Source: Phytophthora hibernalis
Lineage: Eukaryota; Oomycota; Peronosporomycetes; Peronosporales; Peronosporaceae
Assembly: GCA_012656075.1 (NCBI GenBank)
Contig: JAAKBF010000171.1
Span: forward strand, 124,001-188,000
DNA: 64,000 bases
Reading direction: 5' to 3'
Within the stretch, counting starts at the first letter, position 1; each line of letters starts with the position of its first letter. The position numbers and the translations under genes are program-made. The notes under the pieces are model-generated. The model made no database searches. It was not told where the DNA came from and was given only the letters and a program-made list of their open reading frames with translations. Positions 9,516 to 19,879 of the stretch are shown here, in pieces.

Positions 9516-10427
9516 TATTTTCTACCAAATGTAATATTGGGCAGTCTCCGATCCTTAAGAACAACATCAAGCTCTTCTAATTCATCACCAGTTCGCTTAT
9601 TCGTTTCCAAACGCGTAAGAGTCCTCGTTCGTTTTCTTCTTCCAACATTCCATGTGTTTCATCGATCGATTGACTTTCAGCATCATAGTACATATCTTTA
9701 ATCTTCTCCATAGTTGCCACCCAGTCAATATACTCGTATCGTTTATATTTTTTTACCATTTCTCGATATGACCGCCCCGTTTTCACCAATAACATAGCGT
9801 TTATCGTCTTTAGAATCTTTCTTTTTAATGGGGTGGATTCTGAGTGCAACCCAATTGGGGTACTTTTGAAGAACGCTTTGACCCATTCTCGAGATGCCAC
9901 TTAGATGATGTATTCGTTGCTGCATCTGTAGTTGAAGGCTTGATATTATCTGTATTTGTCCCATTGTCTGACATTCGTACATCATTGTCTACTTCAGCAT
10001 TTACCATACGTACTCCGTTATCTGCTCCAACGTCCACTGTATTAGGGCGGACCTGAACGTTTCGATCAGTTGTGTCAGGACGTGCTTGAAATCCTCTATC
10101 AGTTGTATCGGGGCGTACCTGTACTTCAGCATCCATCATAACGGGACGAACATTTACTTCAGGATCGGTTGATACTTCAGGGTTTGTTTGGGAGGATTCA
10201 TCACTCACCGTTTTTTAATGGCTCAGATGATCCGGTGGAGGAATCTGTCTGAGCTGATGTGGAAGATGTGGAAGTTATGCTAATAGTTTTACCTACGTCG
10301 CTTGCCCACGATGCGCCTTCATACTATCATGCTTAGCATTAGCTTGACAAACACGACGTTGAGCTCTTTCAAGAATCTCCTGTCGTTTTTGCTCTCTCTG
10401 AGCGAGGGATGTGAAATTTGGAAACAT
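9516..10427 (-). CDS. Repeat-containing Polinton protein, unknown (several frame breaks)
   Basis: ATG 10427 is preceded by a GATATAG box (10433-10439 on the plus strand) and opens a charged helix (MFPNFTSLAQREQKRQEI...). A slip near 10300 leads to a Ser/Thr-rich part. Near 10208-10040 there are short tandem repeats of the type VQVRPDTTDR. The C-terminal part (about 9516-9790) has KYKRYEYIDWVATMEKIKDM and an acidic tail. I cannot decide whether this is one gene with four or five frame breaks or two adjacent genes, with the second starting at ATG 10208. No family recognised. Confidence 0.45.
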
Positions 10428-10468
10428 TGTGTCTATATCTTGGAAATCATTAAAAAATGAGTACGTAA

Positions 10469-10759
10469 TTACCAGTAGCTTGGCATAATTGAGTCGTGTC
10501 GAAACTTAGAGTACGAATGACAAATATGATTTCGCTCATTTAGAAGGCTTAGATAACGATCCTTGGTGCAGTGAAATGGAACGCCAAATATTGCTTCCAA
10601 CTCATGGCGATACTTATGATTTACTGCCGTTTTTCGAAAATTGGCTGATGCATCAAGGTTCATTAGTTCGTTCTTGATTCGGCTTACTTCCTGGATAATC
10701 CATAGCTTCCGCTGAAACTTAGCAAGCTCACGGTCCTTTTCTAAACAACTGGGGCACAT
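10469..10759 (-). CDS. Small helical protein with CxxC motif
   Basis: From ATG 10759 the product is 96 residues and begins MCPSCLEKD, giving a CxxC pair right at the N-terminus. A charged helical region follows, and the tail contains His/Cys residues (NERNHICHSYSKFRH) that might complete a metal site. I prefer this start over 10834 because a TATATAG box (10770-10778, minus strand) sits just before it. Unknown function. Confidence 0.5.
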   Translation of the reverse strand: MCPSCLEKDRELAKFQRKLWIIQEVSRIKNELMNLDASANFRKTAVNHKYRHELEAIFGVPFHCTKDRYLSLLNERNHICHSYSKFRHDSIMPSYW

Positions 10760-10877
10760 TATATTATAACTATATATCAAGTCAGATAATTCAAACTTTT
10801 CGCAAAAATAGATCAAACTATATACTTGAGTCAAAAGCTTACAGAGGATGTCTCTATCAAAATTATTTACAAGCTAA

Positions 10878-11964
10878 CTATGACTCATTTTTTAAACCCC
10901 AGTACTCCTTTTCAAGAGTTGATCTCCTGTTTTTGTTAACCAGCCGCAGATTATCTTGTGGCTCCCAGGAGTCAGGTTCATTACCCAGCCATCTCACCAG
11001 ATATTTGTACTTTCCAGAGCGTATCTTTTTGTGATCCAAGATCTTCTCCGCCTCAAGAATATCGCCTCGATTAATAGTAGCATCCGTAGTCTCTGATTTA
11101 ACCATTTTAAGATCATTTGGTGCCTTGTAGAGATTATGACCATTTTTTGAGCGGATTTGGACTCGGTATCCATCAATTCCAACGATTGTATAGACAGCTT
11201 TGCTCCATCGAGCAGCTTCTTTATCAAATGTCTGCTTCTTAAGTCGATATAGCACATTTGCTCCGACTTCGAACTCATTCTCAACTCTCTCTGCTTCACC
11301 TTGATTGTGTTCCAGCTCTGACCCAATGACTTTACCTTTGGCCTCGTTTGGGGTCATTTTTATAGAGCGATGGAACGTGCTATTATAGTTTTCGATAACA
11401 TCGCTGATAAGCTATTGTGTAATCCTCTTGGGAGGCATTTTAGTTAGTCTCTGCTTCAAAGTCCTGTTGAATCGTTCGATTTTGCCCATGGTTCCGTGAT
11501 CACCAGGCTCATTGTTGTAGTGCTCAATGTTCTTACTTTGGAAGAATTCTTGAGCCTGTGAGTTCATGAACTCGCTTCCATTATCGCTTGTCAGGATGTC
11601 AACTGTGTGAAGGTGGACAAATGCTTTAAGCGCTGCTAACACAGTTGCTGCCGTCTTGTTTGATAAGAGCTTTGCGTATCCCAACCTTGAGTTAATGTAG
11701 ATAGCAGTCAAAATTGGTCGTTTCTCCCAAAACGCAAGATCCATTTGCCACGAATTGGGGTTGTATGAAGCTATTTTGAAGCCATCAAATCGCTTCTTCT
11801 GATCCTGAAATCGCTGAATATCGGGCTGGTTAGCATACCAGTCCTTTACAATTTTGATAGTAATCTTAGGGTCTAACTCCTTTGCCTTCTGATACAGAGC
11901 TTGAGCGCCGATAAAACCCGTTTTGGGATCATAGTAGAGTTTTTAGTAGATCTTGAGAAGACAT
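10878..11964 (-). CDS. Retroviral-type (rve) integrase with chromodomain, nonsense-interrupted
   Basis: This gene would insert the element into chromosomes. The N-terminal part (from ATG 11964, AATATAG box just upstream) has the family's YYDPKTGFIGA start, followed by a zinc-free helical region. The DDE core shows D in QMDLAFWEK, D in LTSDNGSEF, and E in MGKIERFNRTLK. The C-terminal chromodomain has EAEKILDHKKIR, YLVRWLGN and WEPQDNL, a chromatin-targeting module found on many Polinton and Ty3 integrases. A one-base slip in the A-run near 11939 separates the start from the body. An in-frame TAG at 11412 cuts the core from the chromodomain. No homopolymer explains this stop, so the enzyme may be dead in this copy. 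Confidence 0.88.
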
Positions 11965-12010
11965 GATCCTATATTTAGAAGAAAAATAAGCATCAGCTCG
12001 CTATATACCC

Positions 12011-15000
12011 TTAGACATTCAGCGGAATCGTTGAAATACCATCCGACATTACCTGGCGCTTATCATAGTAGTAATTGAGCGCTGTTTTGGTTTGAGTATA
12101 GGTAATGATCGATTTGGTTTCTTTCGATAGTCTGAAACCCTTGTTAGTACCCCGAAGTGTGATACGGTTCCGTATAACTGTCTCAAAACCGTTTGGGTTA
12201 AGTACATCAACATTGCGACCACGCCCCTGCTGTACACCCTTAGCACTGACTTTGACCTTGTGCTCCTCATCCGGTAGATAGCAGATGTAGTTCTTAGAGG
12301 ATAATGAGACCATTGCATCACCTCGCCACTCTTCCTTGAATAGTCCAGGCGTGCGGCGATCGAACTTGGCTACCTCAGCGTTGTAGTCTCGCGGGAACCA
12401 CTCAAACTTATGCTCATCGAAGTGATCACGAAGTTCAGGCTTGATGCATTCTTTGAATGGGTTCTCGCAGATGAACGCAATATATCCACTGTCCGTGTCC
12501 ATCTCCTGATATTGAAAGTCTGAACGATCAAAGTAAAAGTCGATGCAGTCATAGTAAAACTGAAGCATGCGTAGCTTAGCGAGCTGATAGATAGCAATCG
12601 ATAAATGGATCGGGTTCTTGTTGTTGAGGCGGCGCTTTTTCATCGTAATCTCACAAGAATCATTAAGCTCCTCCAACCCGTGGAACGTAAAGTGTTCGAT
12701 CTTGCTCTTAATAGCTTTGTCGTTCGACTCATACTTGACCACTTTGTGCTTGCTCATATCTATTCCAGATCGACCGAAAGCACTGTTGCCTACAAGTTTC
12801 ATCATCTCAGCAATCATCGCCTTCGACTTATCAACATCACCCTCTCGCCGGGCGTTTGATACAGCCTCCATAAAAGGAACAAAAGCCTTGTGGGAGTTCG
12901 CTTTGATGAAGCTGTAAGTCTTAGTGATCTCCAAACCATGAGAGAGATACCACTTGAGCAAAGGTGCGTATATGAGAATCTTTTCACCAAAGTAGCTACC
13001 TATCAGCTTACGAGCTGGTTTTGCTCGGCTTTGCTTACGTGCCTTGTTGTACTTGTACATGTGATGACCAATGACACTCTCATCAGCACAATCGATTAGC
13101 GTGTTCTTGAAGATGGGGGTCATCTCTGAGAAGTAGTCTTTGAAGTGCTCTGGTGTGCGGATATCACACTCGAGGAAGCCGAATATCTTATCAGCAACGA
13201 TGTCCTCGATAATGCAGTCATAAGCCTCGATCGTAGTCAATCGTCCGCATGGCATCTCATTACCAAGTGCCCATAGGTATAGAGCGTTAGCATCATATCC
13301 GATAATTTTCTTACAGATCTTACCACCGCGAATCTTCGTCTCATTGCGCTTAGCGTAGCGATTGAAGATAATAGATGGGCCTCCAGCAATGTTGGCCTTC
13401 ATCTTAGCGTAGATGTCCTTTTCCTCCTTATCAATGCTATACACCAATCTGTCCGAGTTGAACTCAAGCAACTTCTTATAGCGGAATCCCTTGAGCGACA
13501 TGTCCTTACGCGCGGTGTTGCACTTGATACAGCTGACCAATACGTTGCCATCGATGTGTCCAAGCTTGTTGTTGATACGGTCTGCTGAAGCGGTATCGAC
13601 GGTCAGCTGGCAGTAGCATAAACCACACAGATACTTTTGCTTTTGCAGTAATGTATCCAAGTGATCAAGTGTCATACCAAATTCCCGCTTTGCCTTAGCA
13701 TCCTGACTCTTGTAGCCGCCCATACGCTGAGCTGGAAATTGGAATGCGTTAGCAGGTCCCTTATCCGGATATTGGAGATTGTTGAAACAGGTCTGATACA
13801 TAACCTTCTCCGAAAGTCCAGGTAGCGACACTCCATCCGCGAACATATCCAGATCGAAACGCATGAATAGCTCGCGCTGGGCTTTGATAGCCTTGATGAA
13901 TGGAACTACATCGAGATTGTTGTACCAGACCAGTAGGTCCTTGATGGATTTCATCTCATAGTACCCCACACGACTTCACTCGCTCGTAGTCATCATCGGT
14001 GATGCTTGTTCCACGGAGCTTGCTGTCAAAAGCTGACTTAGGAGGGATAGTAGTCTGGTTGAGTACATTGAACGCGGTGATGTACTCATACGGGAAGAGA
14101 CCCTTGCCAAGACCACAGACACATCTAATTTTGTCATCACATTTGCAGCCACCCAGATATGTCGTAAGATACTTATCGTAGCTGGTACCAGCCGGTACAT
14201 AGTTGGTAATATCAAGCATTTTCATGTTCGATGTAGCAATGCACATGTAGCTGGGGTTCTTGATAACAGATTTGATGTTGTCAGTACCAATGATGGCGAA
14301 TAAGTCGCTTTTAATCAAGTTGATATCGTATCGACCAGAATTGAAGCCGAATACTGGTACCTGATCAATCTGCTGCTTAAGTCTTCCATAGTCGGACCTC
14401 TGCTTACCAAAGCCAAGACTGTTATGGAAGTGGAAGAAGTTATCATACTTCCCTTCCTTAATCCAACTCTCCACATCAGACATCTTGTACTTCTGACCAA
14501 GATTGACGCCTGGAATTTCCAAACCTGTCAGACCGTGGGCATTGATAATTTTTGCAGAAGCGACTTATACTTATCGACATTGTACTGTTGAATCTTCACC
14601 GATACATCACCAATGTATTTGAACATATCCATAAGCAACATCTTTGGATCGTCATTTACAAAACAACGCACCTCCTCGGTTAAGCTATCAGCTATGGATA
14701 CAGACACCGGAATGTGTTCGTTCGTGAAGACAGTATTCTCCCCGTGTTGAGTCGCGGTAGGCTTAAGGATTGCCTCAAAGTCATAAACGATGAAGTGATT
14801 GATGTACTGGTCAGCATCCTTGATGCAATACTTAGTAAGCAGTGATCGTATCGTGTTCTGAGCCGGTTTGTAAATAGTTGGCTCAGCGGGGAAGCTCTCA
14901 ATATTTACAAGCTCACACTGATTCTTCTTGTGATTTTCAGCTTTTCAGCGCTGATAAAAACCATTTCACACTTAGGACATTGATACTTAGACTGAAGCAT

Positions 15001-15818
15001 ATCGATGTTCTTAATGTAAAGAGCGTGATTCTCGTGCGATAGAATATCCATAGCTTCATACCCCTTGTCCGATCTACGAATGCATTTTACATTTCCAGAA
15101 ACTACATCCATATTATATACGTTAATACCATGTTGGAAGCAGTCCTCAACCTCATCGAGCTGTAGTAGGTCAATGGGCTTGAAGCTTCGAAATAGGCTCA
15201 ACGTTTAGTTAACCCTTGAAAGAGCAATAGCGCTTGAATGCCTCCTTCACCTGAGCCTGAATTCTGCGAGGACCCTTCTTAGCTCTGGAATGTATGCCAG
15301 GCGATGCAGTGGAAGACGCACTTGTTGTTGGTCTTAGGGAAGTTGATTACATGCTTGTTTTCGCGAATAATCTGAGGGATGACAGTTTCGCTGTCCCCCA
15401 GAGCATGGTCGCGATGGTAGATGAATATCTTGAATGCAGTGATCGGCTTGAGCTTATAACCGGAGCTGGGGTAGTTCAGTTTGTCAGCCAACTCCATAGA
15501 ACGGATTTCCGAAATCACCTTCTTTCGAATATCAGCCTTGCTGTTGATAGCGACAGGCTTATTGAACACATACGTGTTAGCGAGATTTGGATAGAAGTAG
15601 CGAGTATCATCAGGATCGGTCTTGCTTACAAGTTCTTACCCAAGAGCAACATTTACCTTTAACGCACTCGCCTGAGTCGAAAGAACATTCTCGAGCTTGT
15701 CGTAGAAAACAGAAGGCTCAACACCCTCATATAGGTGTGATTCCATGTGATTACCATTGTAAAAACGGTACTTAGGGTCAGCCTTGTAGTCAGGCGACAA
15801 GTGTTTTAATTGAAACAT
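12011..15818 (-). CDS. Protein-primed DNA polymerase B with embedded HNH/EndoVII-like domain
   Basis: The polymerase of about 1,265 residues replicates the element. The N-terminal third (15818-14700) has several frame slips and a Cys2-His2-like finger (YQCPKCEMVF plus a downstream His/Cys cluster near 14930). Exonuclease motifs are visible: FIVYDFEAIL (~14790), FGFNSGRYDIN, and WYNNLDVVPF near the start of the 652-residue intact block. The polymerase motifs are YDANALYLW (A), KLVGNSAFGRSG (B) and DTDSGY (C). Between Exo III and motif A lies a CxxC...DRINNKLGHIDGN...CxxCN module typical of HNH/EndoVII nucleases. Slips occur near 15660, 15290, 15200, 14940, 14690, 14540 and 13965. The start at 15818 is uncertain, because coding-like sequence continues upstream. 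Confidence 0.88.
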
Positions 15819-16207
15819 TGTCCTGCTTAGCTACCAATCTCAGGTTGATTGGGCGCGAAACGTTGCTTACATAAACCATCTTACCCGTTCTACCACGCAC
15901 CTTAACACGGTAGCTACTACCCCATTTGATAGCTTGGATATTTAATCTCTTTAATCCTTCGAGCTCGTGTGCAAATGTTGCCTATATATTGTTGGGTATA
16001 TTATTCTTCGTAGATATGACTTTATAATCTTTGGATCTTGTATCAGGATCGACTTTATATCATCCTAATATACAAAAATATGAAATGAATTAATTCAGAT
16101 ATTTGGAGTATGCCTTGGTGGAGGTTTTAAGCCAGTTATTTGAAGCGTGTTGTCGGCGTCAGTCATTGGCTATATTCTTGACTTTTATCTGAGAAAAAAT
16201 TGATTAA
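15819..16207. other. Upstream region of the polymerase gene
   Basis: On the minus strand an open stretch from about 15975 to 15810 reads as a basic peptide (with SSYRVKVRGRTGKMVYVSN) and runs into the polymerase start in another frame. It has no ATG, so it may be a broken N-terminus. A TATATAG box lies at 15982-15988 on the minus strand. The rest (16000-16207) is AT-rich with no gene that I can support. Confidence 0.4.
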
Positions 16208-16411
16208 TTAATTAAGTTCAGTTTCAGCGCTTTCTGTTTCGTTAAGTTCGGTTCTGGGCTTACGCTTGCGAGCTCGAATCTGCTTTCTATTCTTGTCGTC
16301 GTAGCTCTTTTGATACGACAAGCGAGCGTCGCGTGTGCGCTGGTAGTAGCGCTTCTGTGATGCTTTGATACGTTCCTTGCTAGCTTGGTATTGCTCAGGA
16401 GAGTACGCCAT
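16208..16411 (-). CDS. Small basic protein
   Basis: This 67-residue product is rich in Arg, Lys, Tyr and Gln (YYQRTRDARLSYQKSYDDKN...RARKRKPR) with an acidic Thr/Glu tail. It resembles a nucleic-acid-binding peptide but matches no family I can name. The ATG is preceded at 5-11 bp by an AATATAG box (16416-16422, minus strand), which supports it as a real Polinton gene. Confidence 0.5.
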   Translation of the reverse strand: MAYSPEQYQASKERIKASQKRYYQRTRDARLSYQKSYDDKNRKQIRARKRKPRTELNETESAETELN

Positions 16412-16506
16412 GTTACTATATTACTAACTTTATATTTATCACGATCGATCAACAAATACTTGGTAATTGAGAAGTTGAAAACACAATGCTTCCATTAAAT
16501 TATTAA

Positions 16507-17385
16507 TCATTTCCTCTTTCCTCTTCCTCTGTTTCTCTTTGTGCTCTGTGAGGGTTGTTGTTGAGGTTGTCGCTGAGCTTCAGTAGCAGGAAGCAGCGAA
16601 GTGTGCTCGGTCAATTCTTGATGCTGCGCTCCAGCAGCAAAAGTCAGGTCGGTCATTTCTTGTCGCTGGGCTTGTAACGGTGTCTCGTCCTTCGCTACCT
16701 CGATCATGTTGTCAAGCTTCGATTTCCAATGTTGCGAATATGACAGAATCGCCCCCATCGCAATGTCAACACCAATCATCCGACACACGATAAGCGAGCG
16801 GCCAGGAGCTGTTAAACATCCTTTTTCGTCGGTTGGATTCTCTCCGAAGGCCAAAACAATGATTGTAATGACCGCCAATATGACAGGTACGAAACATTGA
16901 GCGTTGATGATCCACCGTCTGTATCCTGCTCTACACAAGAAAATTAGCAACAACATATTCAAACGATTAGGGGCGAGAATACGTACGCTTATATTTCAGC
17001 GCTCTGGAAGCAGTTCCACCAATGTCAACGCGAACATGACCCGGAACCAACACCAGCACGTGAACTTGGCCTCACCCGGTTGAAAATTATCTCCAAAGTA
17101 CTTGACGTTCTTGAGCCACAACAAGGGATCCATCTGCACGCAGCCTTGCGGATGTCCACGATCATCGAGCGCCACAGCTGCCGCGCCAGCCCCATCGAGC
17201 CACGCGCCACGGCCTTCGTCTTTCTTCGCCAGGAAGAGCTGCAGGTCTTTGGCGTCACACGTGATAGTCGCCGGGTTCTTCACCTTGATTGCGTCCTTCA
17301 AGTGGCCTACCGACTTTTTATCGTCGATGTCGACAGGGAACGCGCTTCCGGCGACACCAACAACGGCACAGTAGAGAGTGATCAT
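16507..17385 (-). CDS. Crinkler (CRN)-type effector N-terminal domain with membrane-spanning tail, inside the Polinton
   Basis: The first ~110 residues from ATG 17385 match the oomycete Crinkler header: a ubiquitin-like fold start (CAVVGVAGSAFPVDID), then DLQLFLAKK at about residue 47 (the LxLFLAK translocation motif), then a Trp-containing segment. A one-base slip in the TT run near 17060 switches frame; in the new frame an HVLVLVP motif, the classical end of CRN headers, appears immediately. Downstream, a GTACGT donor near 16985 and a TAG acceptor near 16936 may form a short intron before a second part (16507-16935) with one strong transmembrane segment and a Gln/Arg-rich basic tail. The typical CRN C-terminal toxin-like domain is not seen. 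The high GC content differs from the rest of the element. The gene lies between the polymerase side and the right terminal repeat. Confidence 0.8.
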
Positions 17386-17454
17386 CTTTCCTCGAGGCGG
17401 CAGATTCAGGAATGATGTAGAAGGGAGGAGAGAATTTCTGGCGTACTTAAGCGG

Positions 17455-17591
17455 AAACTACCCTAAGATCCAAAAGACATGGCTTACGCTCTCAGGTGGT
17501 TGAGAGATTGCGTCGTCGAAATAGCAGCCGCCTCGAAAGAACGTTCCAGGATTGTTTTTGTTGGTAAATTACGGTAAGGAAAAAAAACCGG
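17455..17591 (-). repeat. Right terminal inverted repeat of the Polinton
   Basis: Read on the minus strand from 17591, this begins CCGG plus a T-run and CCTTACCGTAATTTACCAA, and it follows the left repeat for about 135 bp at roughly 80% identity. It fixes the right boundary of the element. The gene-free stretch 17386-17454 separates it from the CRN start. Confidence 0.9.
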
Positions 17592-17613
17592 TGTAATGTT
17601 CTAAGTATTACTA

Positions 17614-19232
17614 CTGACTCGGAATAGTTGACAGTAGGCTCAAGTTGGGATTCATCGATTGCTTGGGTCTGGGTTTGCTTTTGCGTTGATCCTCTTCAAA
17701 ATATGCATATCCCCGCCGTACCCATTATATTTGATAACCGCAGCGCACCGCAATTCTACCAGAAGGCAGCAGAGTTATTGTACCGGAACATCCTGATAGA
17801 TACCGCTTTGGCCGTGTGCAAAACAGTACCTCGCATTTTCACCTCGTGATTAACGTTAGTTGCTGCTGTCGTGACAACAGTTATTATACGTCCTGTTTAC
17901 GAAATTTCATACTTGCCCTTCGTCAAAGATGGACGATATCAATTTCACCACACCAACCGACGAGTCTCGCAGTTCCTGTATTCCATCGCACCGCGCAGAC
18001 AAGTCATTCGTGTGTTAGCGTTAGCTTCAAGTAAATACAAACAGTCCACATCTGCGCTGATTTGTCACATGTAATAAAATCAATCGTCCACCTTGTCGTA
18101 TATCAACTCGGATTTGCATTTGTGGGAAAGATGTCCCTCGCTCACTCGTCCACTCTTCCTCTGCGCGCCAAACATCAATACTATGCAAGGTGACCAACAT
18201 AGGTGGACACACAGTGCCTCAACCGTCCTCCCGTGCAGCGGACATCGTTGCCTGAGCTCCCAAACGCGAAACGTAACCTCCCACTCTCGATTCGTGCGAT
18301 CATAGCGTCTCTTGGCTACGTTTTCGTATGTATGCTGCGCTTGCACTTGCTCAGCCATGCCCTAACAGTGAAAACGTCCATATCCACGCGAAGCCAAATC
18401 TCGCGCGGTAGCTAGCACGGTATTGACGCTTCAGTCACATGCTAACTTGGTTCCAGCAACTCCTGCCACGATTTCAAGATCAGCAAATTCCGTCCGTGTC
18501 CAGCAACGTCTTCATCCAGCCCATAGCCAGAAACGCGCTCGATACTGCTACACAAGAATTGCCTACTATTTTAAGAGATTAAATCAACAGGACACTCCAA
18601 ACTCGATCCACCGCGATGAGGTGAGAGTACCGATGCGCAAGATAGTTGGCGTTGGCGTGCTAGCGAGAACCTTCAGCTTTCTTCCTTAATACGAAGTACC
18701 TTGTAGACAACGAATTGTAGTCCTTCGAAGTTGAAGAAGTAAGCGCAACCAGAGGGCTCGCGATATATATCCATCGATGGCGAGAGAAGTAAACAAAGCG
18801 TAAAGTCTCCAGAACCAGCCGCTGTAACGCTGCTGAAACACTGATACGACCCGGCATAGCAACCCAAACATAACGGTACAATACACGAGCAAATCTTCGT
18901 CGCCAACCACCATGGCAAAGCAAATAGAGAAATCGAACGAGTCCCATTTCCACCGTAAAACAACACGCCTTTTGTTCGAAGGATCCTCACAAAAAGCAAA
19001 ATACCGCCTGCGCATACGCTGATATCTTCATCCGTCTGGGTCGCCTGCTTCAGTGCGTAGCCAGATGCACTCGCTAGCGGGACTCAACGTGAACAAAGGT
19101 ACACAAGTAGGAGAGTCCAAGAACAACTCGCAGCACCCAGTTTCTCCGTCTCAAGAAGAGAACACAAAGCTCCCGAGCCACAGGCTTAGCCTCCTTGATT
19201 ATCCAGCAGCTCGACGCACTTGCCGTGGTGAT
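17614..19232 (+). repeat. Left arm of a giant inverted repeat
   Basis: The 1,619-bp arm is the reverse complement of 19880-21502 with very few differences: for example CGCAGACAAG against CGCGAACAAG near 17995, and one- or two-base indels near 18981 and 18994. The outer edge starts CTGACTCGGAATAGTTGACA, 22 bp after the Polinton tip. Neither arm carries an open frame that I can assign. The near identity means recent duplication or gene conversion. Confidence 0.93.
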
Positions 19233-19879
19233 CGTCTTGCCTCGGGTCGAATCAGCAAAACCCAGGACTATACAATGGTCCTCTGCACTGCACCTCTAGA
19301 CTCTCCAGCTGAATGCACTGCTGCTTTTCTACCATATTCTACTGCGTTCGGCGTGGTTAGTGTCTCCACGTGGGCGCAAGGGTCCCCTTCCACTCGTCTC
19401 TAGGTTTGGTTTCACTATGTCACTGTACTCGAACGATTGTGCCGGCCCCTCCATTTTTTGTCGCAAAGACCTCCGTTTGTCCACCTTCGACCCCTCAAAA
19501 CTGAGCCAATCGGACCCGACTGCAGACCGCGATAGGCGCAGCTGTGCCGGCAGAACCTCTAGCTGAATAAGGGCCACTGCTCACAGCTATTACCTCGTAC
19601 CTGCAGACACGTCTAACCGAAATGCCATCAACTAGGTAGGACGAGAACTGTGTTATGTTGCTCACGACGGCGGCAGATGCCAATGTGGCAGTGGATTTCT
19701 ATGATCTCAGTGAAGAATCTGGAGGAATTATTAAGAAAGCAATTTACTCTTCTGGGGTCTAAAGGGAGTTACTCAGTGGACACGAAGAGGTGGTTGGTGG
19801 TTGGTTAAGTTATGGCTACGTACAAGTTCATGGTAGTTGTCGGATCTTCGCCTTTGCCGGAGTCTGATGATTGATGACA
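19233..19879. other. Spacer between the inverted-repeat arms
   Basis: This 647 bp of unique sequence would form the loop of a cruciform. Only short open frames occur, and none resembles a known protein. A transposase would be expected here if this were an autonomous foldback element, but none is seen. Confidence 0.5.

Larger units (their letters stand above)
1..17591. mobile_element. Polinton/Maverick virus-like DNA transposon
   Basis: Terminal inverted repeats (about 1-139 and 17455-17591) enclose the full Polinton gene set: major capsid protein, penton-like protein, adenain-like protease, packaging ATPase, retroviral-type integrase and protein-primed DNA polymerase B. Such elements replicate by protein-primed synthesis, and their integrase inserts them into the host chromosome. 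The presence of capsid genes suggests they can form particles. The 17.6 kb length fits the family's usual 15-20 kb. The interior is AT-rich compared with the host genes, except for the last kilobase, which has a Crinkler-like gene of host composition. The left end coincides with base 1 of the window, so the flanking target-site duplication cannot be checked. Most genes are readable through with only homopolymer frame breaks; the integrase also has an in-frame stop. Confidence 0.93.

Noticed and set aside
1..17591. Endogenous giant virus (NCLDV) insertion instead of Polinton
   Set aside because: Size, terminal inverted repeats, rve integrase and the compact capsid/protease/ATPase/polymerase set fit a complete Polinton; no NCLDV RNA polymerase, D5 primase or mRNA capping genes are present.
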